From Clostridiales bacterium (GTDB taxonomy: Bacteria; Bacillota; Clostridia; Tissierellales; Sedimentibacteraceae), in the NCBI GenBank assembly GCA_003487955.1, contig DNNJ01000208.1, positions 1 to 8,348 of the forward strand: DNA of 8,348 nucleotides. Reading direction: 5' to 3'. Shown in pieces: positions 1 to 6,400 of the stretch. The notes below the pieces were generated by a model. That model saw nothing but the letters and a program-made list of their open reading frames with translations. It made no database searches and had not been told where the DNA came from. Position 1 is the stretch's first letter; each line of letters starts with the position of its first letter. The position numbers were made by a program, and so were the translations under genes.

Positions 1-262
1 CAGTCAGGAACCTTTTCATGAAAAAATCACTCATGGAATTAACAAAAACCATACGGGGCGTTGACCAACGTAAGGGTTCAGCAATTTTCTCCGGAACTAA
101 CCGCAAATCAAACCCTTGTTCATACGGATGGTTCGGTACTCCCCGAAATCTTTCAGCAAAAGTTTGCGCATAACAATTTTCACATCCAGGACTTATTTTT
201 GTACAGCCACGAACTGGATTCCAAGTAGCATCCGTCCATTCAATCTTTGATTTTATACTCAT
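1..262 (-). CDS. DUF5131 (phage Gp37/Gp68-like) three-cysteine protein, N-terminal part, cut by window edge
   Basis: The first 87 codons are visible; the gene continues off the left edge. The protein begins MSIKSKIEWTDATWNP and then shows three cysteines, C20, C27 and C30 (CX6CX2C), in GCTKISPGCENCYA. This is followed by GFDLRLVPEKI, PLRW and FVNSMSDFF. These are hallmarks of the DUF5131 / phage Gp37/Gp68 family (Pfam PF07505), found in phages, islands and bacterial chromosomes. The cysteine cluster suggests metal or Fe-S binding as in radical-SAM-like enzymes, but no reaction is established to my knowledge. The ATG at 262 is preceded by GGAG (271-274 on the plus strand) at 8 nt spacing. A promoter-like -35 and a LexA box lie upstream, so SOS-type induction is plausible. 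Family members often sit beside a three-Cys-motif partner (TcmP); any such gene would be outside the window. Family assignment is firm; function is unknown. Confidence 0.93.
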   Translation of the reverse strand, partial: MSIKSKIEWTDATWNPVRGCTKISPGCENCYAQTFAERFRGVPNHPYEQGFDLRLVPEKIAEPLRWSTPRMVFVNSMSDFFMKRFLT

Positions 263-297
263 GGAGCTCACTCCATTTTCCATTATTTTATATTATA

Positions 298-326
298 ACC
301 ATAATACGAACATACGTTCCTGTCAA
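298..326 (-). promoter_or_regulatory. Sigma-A-like promoter for the DUF5131 gene
   Basis: On the minus strand a perfect -35 TTGACA (326-321) is followed after 17 nt by TATGGT (303-298), a 4/6 match to the -10 consensus. A perfect TATAAT (297-292) follows directly but is 23 nt from the -35, too far for normal use. The spacer contains the LexA box. The -35 is convincing; the exact -10 is uncertain. Confidence 0.55.
307..320. promoter_or_regulatory. LexA (DinR) SOS box upstream of the DUF5131 gene
   Basis: CGAACATACGTTCC matches the Bacillus subtilis LexA/DinR consensus CGAACRNRYGTTYC at every position, with the GAAC-N4-GTTC core intact. It lies 44 nt upstream of the DUF5131 start codon, immediately downstream of a TTGACA -35 hexamer on the minus strand, where bound repressor would block RNA polymerase. 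The match is seen directly; regulation by LexA is inferred. Confidence 0.8.
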
Positions 327-329
327 GCC

Positions 330-527
330 TCCTATTTACTTCTTACTTATTTCCAAACTAGAAGTTTATTCCTTCGGGATTCTATCCTGTTTTTCTAATT
401 TATTTTTAACCTTCTTACAATATTTCTGATATAGGTCAAAATTCTTATGATAAAAGGGATGAACACACCCCTTAACCCCCTAATTCCGGAAAGGAGTGAG
501 GGCCCACATATTTCTTTTTTGGCTAAA
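330..527. other. Gene-poor spacer
   Basis: No reading frame with a believable start and ribosome-binding site, no known RNA and no clear hairpin terminator was seen. It is A+T-rich on its left side and ends in a short C-rich/G-rich patch (about 465-510) just before the insertion-sequence debris. The one open plus-strand frame (247-429) is a low-complexity hydrophobic translation overlapping the DUF5131 promoter and is not credible. Confidence 0.5.
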
Positions 528-602
528 GTGGATCGCATTTAAGCGATCAAATGGTGGATCACTTTCTGCTGATTAAGTGGATCAAATTCTAGTTGACGTT
601 TG
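528..602. mobile_element. Remnant of an insertion-sequence end, IS21-like
   Basis: Three direct copies of GTGGATC occur at 528-534, 554-560 and 577-583, spaced 26 and 23 bp apart, followed by GTTGACGTTTGC. Multiple ~20-bp terminal repeats carrying a GTGGATCA core and a terminal TTGACGTTT(A)CA-like edge are typical of IS21-family ends, where they are transposase-binding sites. No IstA or IstB coding sequence is present, so this is an orphan end. Family assignment rests on recalled pattern, not a database match. Confidence 0.4.
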
Positions 603-720
603 CGGCTCGACGATAGTTGTAATAATCCATATATAACGAGACTTCTTTATAAGCTTCCGCATAACTTCTAAACTGACGAAGTGAAAACTGAAGTCGAAGC
701 TTGGTCACAAACACAAGGCG
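589..720 (-). pseudogene. Decayed 3' end of an IS3-family-type transposase
   Basis: Read on the minus strand, 663-607 encodes YAEAYKEVSLYMDYYNYRR, close to the C-terminal part of IS3-family (OrfB, rve integrase-type) transposases, where FxSxAEAYxxIxxYIxFYNxRRxHxSL is typical. The HSSLG-type ending is missing: after RRA the frame reads a few residues and stops at 591-589, exactly where the IS21-like end abuts. Further upstream another frame gives a CDQAS-like stretch reminiscent of the catalytic-region motif C(Y/W)DNA, so that part carries indels. The fragment is too short and broken to be functional. Insertion of the IS21-like element into an older IS3-like copy is a reasonable inference. Confidence 0.4.
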
Positions 721-777
721 TCTGTTATGCAGCAAGTACCAGTGGGGCGCCTGCTTTTTTAATTATTCCATGACGAA

Positions 778-799
778 TTTTTGTTTAGTTTTTGTTTAG
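778..799. repeat. 11-bp perfect tandem duplication
   Basis: TTTTTGTTTAG is present twice in direct succession (778-788 and 789-799), immediately upstream of the TATAAT of the lipoprotein promoter. It may simply be replication slippage; the T-rich tract also falls where a -35/UP region would be. Confidence 0.7.
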
Positions 800-810
800 A
801 ATCGACCCTT

Positions 811-816
811 TATAAT
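811..816 (+). promoter_or_regulatory. -10 box for the lipoprotein gene
   Basis: A perfect TATAAT lies 41 nt upstream of the ATG at 858. No good -35 is seen at 16-18 nt; the region is the T-rich tandem repeat. Transcription would start near 823, giving a leader of about 35 nt containing the AAAGGGGTGG ribosome-binding site (839-848). Confidence 0.45.
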
Positions 817-857
817 AAATTTGTACTAATTTTTAAATAAAGGGGTGGATTATATAA

Positions 858-1535
858 ATGTTAAGGCGAAAGATTTTTAATTCAGTTTCGTACTAGTCGT
901 TTTATCGTTAGTCTTCTTCGGATTGTAGTATTGGAGGTGAGAGTAGTAAACCCGCTCCTTCTACTTTAACTCTGAAAGGCGAAGGAGAGCTGGATGGTCA
1001 TATAGCTCATTTTTCTGGAGGCACAAATCACTACGGTATTTCTAATGGAGGAGACAGTATTCAGGGGGGTTCTTCATACAACTGGGGAGATGCTACCCAA
1101 ATAGGTTTTAAAGGCTTTTTAAGTTTTGATTTGAGTACTATACCATCAGGGATAGCCATCACATCAGTTACATTAAGAGTATATCAATGTCATATTAGTG
1201 GTGACCCCTACGGTAAATTAGGTAATCTACTGGTCGAACACGTAAGTTATGATACTTTTGTTCATAGCGCCGACGGTACAATTCTATACGATATGGCTGC
1301 ATTGGACGATACCATACCGGCGACACCGCTTTTGTCTACCGATACTACTTTAGGTTACAAAACTCTAGACGTTACCTATGCGGTTCGGTCAGATTTGGCG
1401 ACTTCCAGGAGTCATGCGCAATTTCGTATCAGTTTTGAAAAGGAAACAGCCAGTGATAATACTTCCAACATAATCTCTTGGCAATCGGGAGAAAGTGATA
1501 CGAATCAACCCGAGTTGGTAATAGTATATAATTAA
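858..1535 (+). pseudogene. Lipoprotein with DNRLRE/CBM96-like beta-sandwich body, frameshifted signal peptide
   Basis: The ATG at 858 has a good ribosome-binding site (AAAGGGGTGG) and begins MLRRKIFNSV. The straight frame is then interrupted by TAG at 894-896 and 909-911. Between them, the frame starting at 890 reads VLVVLSLVFFG, a hydrophobic signal-peptide core; the original frame resumes at 924 with CSIGG. One missing base near 885-890 and one extra base at 920-923 thus restore a standard lipoprotein signal with Cys23 as lipidation site (225 residues in total). The body contains GFLSFDLSTIPSGIAITSVTLRVY and ends PELVIVYN, the signature of DNRLRE/CBM96-type domains, in which a strand reading FDLSSIPxGxxIxSAxLxLY is typical. 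These are extracellular beta-sandwiches often linked to carbohydrate or surface binding. As sequenced, only 912-1535 is open and its first start is a TTG at 1131 without a ribosome-binding site, inside the domain. Domain call moderate; frameshifts clear. Confidence 0.6.
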
Positions 1536-1666
1536 GCCGGACTGTCTAAATAAGGAAAAAAGAAAGCGTGCTATTTTTTTACCGTTTCAAAAGCATAAGG
1601 TTACTTCTAAAGATTTAATTTCTATTTTTGGGTAAAGGAATAAGTTTGTTGACATCATCTTAACCT

Positions 1667-1873
1667 TCACCACTTAGGCTTATTAATTCTTCCCAGGAGG
1701 TAATCGGCAGACACATCAAAATAATCAGCGAGTTTTTTTATGATTTCCGGTGATGGTTCACGCCGATTTTGTTCATAAAAACCATAAGCGCTCTTAGTAA
1801 TCCCCAGATATTCAGCGATATCTTTTTGCGCCAAGCCTTTTGCATTTCTTAATTCGGTTAAACGTTTTGCCAT
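1667..1873 (-). CDS. XRE-family helix-turn-helix repressor
   Basis: This small DNA-binding protein of 68 residues from the ATG at 1873 starts MAKRLTELRNAKGL. The helix-turn-helix is QKDIAEYLGITKSAYGFYEQ, followed by REPSPEIIKKLADYFDVSADYLLGR, a textbook Cro/C1-type XRE domain with almost nothing beyond it, so there is no separate ligand or oligomerisation domain. An upstream in-frame ATG at 1900 would give 77 residues, but a TATAAT on the minus strand (1894-1889) would put the transcript start near 1882, downstream of that ATG. The 1873 start has a weak GGA 4 nt upstream and matches the usual family start. It is divergent from the Spo0E-like gene and shares a 106-nt intergenic region full of GACAAC-type half-sites, so it probably represses that gene and perhaps itself. 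Family certain; target inferred. Confidence 0.9.
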   Translation of the reverse strand: MAKRLTELRNAKGLAQKDIAEYLGITKSAYGFYEQNRREPSPEIIKKLADYFDVSADYLLGRINKPKW

Positions 1874-1888
1874 TATTTCCATAATCAA

Positions 1889-1908
1889 ATTATACAACAT
1901 AATGTAGT
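1889..1908 (-). promoter_or_regulatory. Probable promoter/operator of the XRE repressor gene
   Basis: A perfect minus-strand -10 TATAAT spans 1894-1889; the -35 region 17 nt upstream reads AAGATT and is poor. Overlapping its upstream side is an imperfect inverted repeat ACAACA-TAA-TGTAGT (1894-1908) that shares ACAAC with the operator half-sites of the divergent gene. Autoregulation is therefore possible but not shown. Confidence 0.4.
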
Positions 1909-1915
1909 TTTAATC

Positions 1916-1944
1916 TTGACAGACAACAGATTGGAGTCTATAAT
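1916..1944 (+). promoter_or_regulatory. Consensus sigma-A promoter of the Spo0E-like gene
   Basis: TTGACA (1916-1921) and TATAAT (1939-1944) are both perfect and separated by exactly 17 bp, so the promoter should be intrinsically strong. Transcription would start near 1951, inside the inverted repeat at 1948-1964. Such a strong promoter for a phosphatase that blocks sporulation would need tight repression. Confidence 0.9.
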
Positions 1945-1947
1945 ATA

Positions 1948-1964
1948 GACAACATTTCGTTGTC
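1948..1964. promoter_or_regulatory. Putative operator, GACAAC-N5-GTTGTC palindrome
   Basis: GACAACATTTCGTTGTC is a perfect 6-bp inverted repeat with a 5-bp spacer covering the predicted transcription start of the Spo0E-like gene. A further copy of its left arm, within AGACAACA, lies at 1921-1928, overlapping the end of the -35; the two AGACAACA copies are 26 bp apart. This is the expected layout for a dimeric XRE repressor binding cooperatively across a promoter. The adjacent XRE protein is the obvious candidate. Confidence 0.65.
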
Positions 1965-1979
1965 AAAGGGGATTTGATT

Positions 1980-2150
1980 ATGAGTAAAAATTACCTACAT
2001 AATCAACTCGAACAAGTCCGTAAGACTATGAATATATTATGGGAGATTAAAACCTTGGTAGATGAGAAATTCATATCTATCTCAACAGAATTTGATTCTT
2101 TATTAAATCAATATAATAGAATTACTAAGGAGAATAGTAAAGGTATTTAA
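1980..2150 (+). CDS. Spo0E-like aspartyl-phosphate phosphatase (56 residues)
   Basis: A short gene with an excellent ribosome-binding site (AAAGGGGA, 1965-1972, 7 nt before the ATG). The protein has two predicted helices: residues 6-28 (LHNQLEQVRKTMNILWEIKT) and, after a short turn, residues 35-51. The second carries S35-T-E-F-D39-x-L-L-x-x-Y45, matching the Spo0E family signature S-Q-E-L-D-xLLxxY (Pfam PF09388). Characterised family members remove phosphate from Spo0A~P in the cytoplasm and so hold back sporulation; in Spo0E the SQELD motif contacts the acyl-phosphate site. Substitutions here are Q to T and L to F, while the acidic E37 and D39 are kept. Length is normal for the family. Expression is probably governed by the divergent XRE repressor. 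The exact response-regulator target is not known. Confidence 0.88.
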   Translation: MSKNYLHNQLEQVRKTMNILWEIKTLVDEKFISISTEFDSLLNQYNRITKENSKGI

Positions 2151-2263
2151 TTCCACCTGAACTTAGTTAACTTTATGTATTCGTTATCAGGTCATAAAAA
2201 TTATCTTGGTTCATCTCCTTTCTTTATTCTTTATCTCCTCCCAAAAATTCAAAAATTCAAGAA

Positions 2264-3196
2264 TCAAGAAATATAAACATTCTCATTATGCCATTCAATG
2301 TATTCTTTTGATGGGAGTTCGAGGATGTTCTGTGGTAAAACAAATAACTTCTTGCCATGCATTGCATAATATTCTCTTCCATTACCATAGTCTTCTTTAA
2401 TGCTCTTACTTACCTCTACCCTCAAATCTTTAGTAACTGTCATATAACCACGATCGAAGAGAGTATGTAAATCTTCTCTTAGTAACAATCCATTACTTAC
2501 AGCATGGGGACCCTCTTGAGAGTAAGGTTTTATATGAGAGGCGTTTAAAACCGGGAGAGTACGTTCTCCGGTCATGGCGCAACGTCGTCCATAGGCTTCG
2601 GTTACAAGAACACGAAAAGCACCTTGCCCCAGACGTGGGCGCGTAAGATATTCTCTACCATATCGCTCCTTCACACCAACAGTGTTATTTTTTTCGTCTA
2701 AGATATATCGGGTTTCAATTCTGGCTTGTACTTCATCCCAAAGCTCGGCCCCTACCTTATCTTCTGTGCTATAGATTTTCCCTTGAACTATATGAGGACT
2801 CCAATCACTCGGTATGGGAATCCATTCATCCTTCTCAAAGAAAAAGGGGGCGGTTAGAATAATACAGCCAATTACCGGATCGATCTCCTCCACATTACCC
2901 CTTCGTTCCCGATACCTTAATATGTTATTACGAAATATTTTGTAACCCGGTGCGCCATTTTTTTGGCCAAAGCTATCCCAGGCCAAGGACAAGGGGAGAA
3001 ATGAGTGTCGAACAAAAAAGCCGCCACCCACGATGAAGTTATATGGGCTATGCAATTTAAAGAGAAACGTCGCATATTGAGGTATAGCCCTAAAAGTCTG
3101 GCTACCTCCCGGCTGCCAGAAATTCACCTCATCGGGTTGCAATTGGGCTAAGTATTTAAACCGATTGTTATCTGTGACTCCAACATAATACTTCAT
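2264..3196 (-). CDS. HNH endonuclease (predicted restriction endonuclease), 310 residues
   Basis: The C-terminal third is a clear HNH nuclease domain (HNH_2 type, PF13391; COG3440 'predicted restriction endonuclease'). C206 follows VTEAYGRRC, then ASHIKPYS with H221, then NGLLLREDLHTLFDRGYM with N235 and H244 as the remaining HNH residues. All catalytic positions are intact. The N-terminal ~130 residues (YYVGVTDNN, FWQPGG, TFLFKLHSPYNFIVGGGFF) are strand-rich and look like a PUA/EVE/ASCH-type fold, a class of reader domains used by modification-dependent restriction enzymes; this part is inference. A linker (about 140-190) joins the two. The ATG at 3196 has GGGGAA just upstream. It lies about 111 nt downstream of the reconstructed end of the STAND gene on the same strand and could be cotranscribed. 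A role in cutting foreign, perhaps modified, DNA is likely; no cognate methylase is in the window. Confidence 0.85.
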   Translation of the reverse strand: MKYYVGVTDNNRFKYLAQLQPDEVNFWQPGGSQTFRAIPQYATFLFKLHSPYNFIVGGGFFVRHSFLPLSLAWDSFGQKNGAPGYKIFRNNILRYRERRGNVEEIDPVIGCIILTAPFFFEKDEWIPIPSDWSPHIVQGKIYSTEDKVGAELWDEVQARIETRYILDEKNNTVGVKERYGREYLTRPRLGQGAFRVLVTEAYGRRCAMTGERTLPVLNASHIKPYSQEGPHAVSNGLLLREDLHTLFDRGYMTVTKDLRVEVSKSIKEDYGNGREYYAMHGKKLFVLPQNILELPSKEYIEWHNENVYIS

Positions 3197-3269
3197 TGTT
3201 CCCCGCTTCCCCCATAGAGTTTCTCACAATCTCTAACACATTCTACTGGATTACAAACTACATTTTAGC

Positions 3270-3305
3270 GTTGGAAAAAAGGACTGCATTAAAGCTGTTT
3301 CCAAC
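3270..3305 (-). repeat. Inverted repeat in the STAND-HNH gap
   Basis: GTTGGAAA (3270-3277) and TTTCCAAC (3298-3305) form a perfect 8-bp stem around a 20-nt loop, 3 nt after the reconstructed stop codon of the STAND gene. The stem is rather A/T-rich and has no following U-run on the minus strand, so it is a poor intrinsic terminator; it may be an attenuator or mRNA-processing hairpin before the HNH gene. Confidence 0.4.
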
Positions 3306-3307
3306 TT

Positions 3308-3411
3308 CTACAACGTAAAAACTTGGTAGGTGAGTTTCAAATCGTTGTGTGTTCGTTTCCTGCGGGAAATATACTGTTCAACTTCTTTCCGATAAAGTTC
3401 CGCTTCCTCTA
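3308..3411 (-). other. Out-of-frame C-terminal tail of the STAND protein
   Basis: After the premature TAG at 3411-3409, the frame one base over encodes 33 further residues beginning EEAELYRKEVEQYISRRKR and ending YQVFTL at a TAG (3310-3308). A charged amphipathic helix directly after the PLD-like GTSLNSLG segment is what an intact protein would have. An ATG at 3490 in this frame has no ribosome-binding site and lies inside the PLD-like coding sequence, so this is not an independent gene. Confidence 0.65.
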
Positions 3412-6400
3412 TATTTCCGAAATCTTGGTGACACCTAAAGAGTTTAAGGAGGTTCCTAACCGTAACCCGCCACCCTTCGTTAATATCCATCTGTCATGAA
3501 TTGGGGATTGACCATTTCCCTCAACGCCAATAATTACCAACTCGACATCTGGGGGACTAACGTCAGAAATTTTCATCCATTGATTCTGATATTCTTCTAA
3601 CGGGGATTTGACTCTCTCATGATGTTTTTGGCTAGTTAAAACCATCACTCTACAACCAGGTTGTATCGAATTAATGGTCTTAATCAAGTCCAATTCATTC
3701 GGACCAAAATATTGATCGACGATTATTAAATCTTCTTTTAGATTTTCCTCAAGCCAGCCACTTATAAATTGAATGGCATTCTGACGTTCGCCAGGCTGTA
3801 ATATCAGACTAGTATTTTTACCTCCGATACAATTTGGGGCAACTTTATTTTTAATGGAATAATCTGCAATTCTAAGTAAACAAAAAGTAGCTTGAAGAGT
3901 AGCTTCAAAAAAGGGCCTTAAAAGTGTTTTTGCGGTATCGGTTCTTTTAAACCTAACTACGGCATTCTCGATTACCCATAGGATTAGAGGGTATGATTCC
4001 GCAAGAGGCATCTTTGAGGCAAGTATTATATAGTTGACCAAGCTATTTATGTCGCAAGTACCGCATTTCCCTGAATAAAGTGAGCCTAACGCCATCCACG
4101 CTGCTTTGGAATATTCATAACAGCCGCTATCATCATGGTTTACTCTTACTTTCTGTTCCATCAATTCTTGTTTAATTTCTAAAATTTTTATTCGGTTTTG
4201 AAAGTTTCTTTTTATGTTTTTTCTAGCTTTGTCGTCATCAACAAATCCTGCAATGTGGGATGCAAAATCAGGGCTAATCTTAAAAGCAAGATCAACCAGC
4301 CTTTTTTGGGAATTCATTATATCATCATTGTTACCATCATCTATCAGTACATCCTTTATGGCCGCTTCTATACATCTCTTAGAGGTAAGGGGATCGATGC
4401 TCATAAAGGCATCGGCTATCAACTCATAATGTTCTATTTTTTCATGTAAGATTGGGACATTCTCAACCAACTCCACTGTCTTTCGAACCAATCTATCCCT
4501 TTCTCCTGTAAACTTCAACGGCGCTATAACAGCTAATTTTGTTAGAATAAAAGCTTTGTCAGCAAGGTTATTTATATCTTCAACTGAAGAAATTAAGTCA
4601 TCCCAATCTCGTTGAGATTTATGCGATCGTCCCAATTCAGCTAATGAAACTATTTTCCAGCCATCATGCCTAATAAACCTTGGGTTAGGTAGTTTATTAT
4701 TAACCACATTTTTTAGTTTGTCTGCAATATTAATCCGCTGTTGTTCGGAATAACGATGTTGGCCGTACTTACTGTTAATTGTGTCTGATATATATTTTAT
4801 ATAATGAAAAATAAGAAAGTCGGTTTCAACATTTTTCAGAACTTCGCAAAGGTCAAGTATTTCATCATAGCTGACATCGAACACTTGACCTTCAGAGTAC
4901 TCTTTTGGGTCCCCTGGTAATAATTTTGTTAAAAGAAAATCGCAAATTTCAGCATATGCATAATCTCTTTCTTGCAGAGGGAGTTCATCAATTAACTCCA
5001 TTGCCGTCAGGTGATGCGTGCAATATAGGGCAGGTGACACCTGTTTTATTATTTCATCGCTTACGCCCTTGTCCACATCTAATACCTCATCTATCAATGG
5101 GCGGAGCTTTTTATTTACAATTTCCTTGCATGCTTCAATACGTCCATTCCTGTATAATACTAATGCTAAGTCGGCCCATAATTTAGCTCTTTCTCCTGAA
5201 GAAGGTAAAGAATTAATTGTTAAAGTCAACCGACCAATATCTTCCCTGGTGTCAAGGTTCTTATCAAGCAAACCGTTAAAAGCCTTAATGGCAAGTTTGT
5301 TACAAAGAAAAAGATTGAATGCGGTCGTATAATTTTTAATGTCCAAACTTTCCCTAAAGTCTTCAACTTTCTCCATGAATTCTTGGGCAAATTCCTTATC
5401 AATATCGGCGATACAGCTTATTACTTTGAAACCTACATCAAATTTCACCCAGGCGGCATCAATTAATTCCCATGTGTCACAGAGATTTTTTTTAAGCCCA
5501 CTTAAAATGTCATGACTAATACACAGATCAACATGGTTGACCCTGTCGTATATATTATACAAATAACAAAGCGCTTCACATTTCCGGTCGTTATTATGAA
5601 TTTTATTAACCTGAGACAAAACCACTTGGGCGTTTTCGAAAACTTGCTTAACTAGATTGGAATTTTTTTCGTGATATAGTCGCTGAATTGTTTTAAATAC
5701 GACAATTCCCTGAAGCTTTTGGAAAGCTATTCTGCCAAACCCGTCCGCCATCAGTTGGAAATCAATTCTTTCAAGAGGTTGACTTAAATATGTTTCTAAC
5801 AGTAAAAGAAGTCCGTTATCCCTTCGGTATTCAACGTTCATCTTCCCGATCATATCAAGGACCAAATGAAATTTACTTTTAGCTAATGAGGCAATTATGC
5901 TTTTTGTAACAATAAAATGATCCGCCGTGACACTTAAAAGTTTATCGAGACAGTCGTTTAATTCATCTCTGATTAAACTATGCAAACCCTCATTTTTCTC
6001 CAGAGCCTTCGCCTTATCTATATAATCCAAGGTGGAAGATATTTTCGATAAACACAATGCCCTTAATCCTATATCTTCAATCTGAGCAATTTCATAATAT
6101 ATTTCCACCATTCTGTTCCTGACCTTTTCTTGGTCATATGTAAATTCCGCTCTCGCGCATATTAACTCCAACCTAATATAATCCTCGGTTGGCCCAAGTT
6201 TTTTTATCGCCAGTTTTTGGCTATCAAAGTACCCCAACAACTGTTTTGATTTATGACAGTCTTTGATGTATGGTAATGGCGCCGCGATTTCCCTTAATAC
6301 TTTGGCATCAGGAACATAATCAGAAGTTTTTATAGCTAATTCAAGGGCATATTCAACAATTTGGAAAGCATCATCATTTTTTTTGTTAGAAATTAGCCAT

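Noticed and set aside
1131..1535. Independent 134-residue protein starting at TTG 1131
   Set aside because: No ribosome-binding site; the recognisable domain and open frame extend upstream to 912, and a proper ATG with ribosome-binding site lies at 858 in the same frame.
1556..1580. A-tract/T-tract flanking AGCGTGCT between the convergent lipoprotein and XRE genes, as a bidirectional terminator
   Set aside because: The central pairing is short with mismatches and the loop is too small for a good hairpin.
2155..2192. ACCTGA / TCAGGT inverted repeat after the Spo0E-like gene as a terminator
   Set aside because: The stem is only 6 bp with a 26-nt loop and no U-run follows.
2165..2206. Tiny minus-strand frame MNQDNFYDLITNT after AAAGGAG downstream of the HNH gene
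   Set aside because: Only 13 codons; the Shine-Dalgarno-like sequence directly touches the ATG, too close for efficient use. It could be the start of a lost downstream gene, but too little remains.
2206..2400. 64-codon plus-strand frame over the 3' end of the HNH gene
   Set aside because: It overlaps coding sequence for the conserved HNH protein, starts without a ribosome-binding site and has a low-complexity translation.
4198..5332. Several plus-strand open frames of 70-104 codons opposite the STAND gene
   Set aside because: They are antisense to a 1,377-codon real frame, lack ribosome-binding sites and show no family features; the same applies to those at 6383-6694, 7201-7401, 7603-7833 and 8052-8267.
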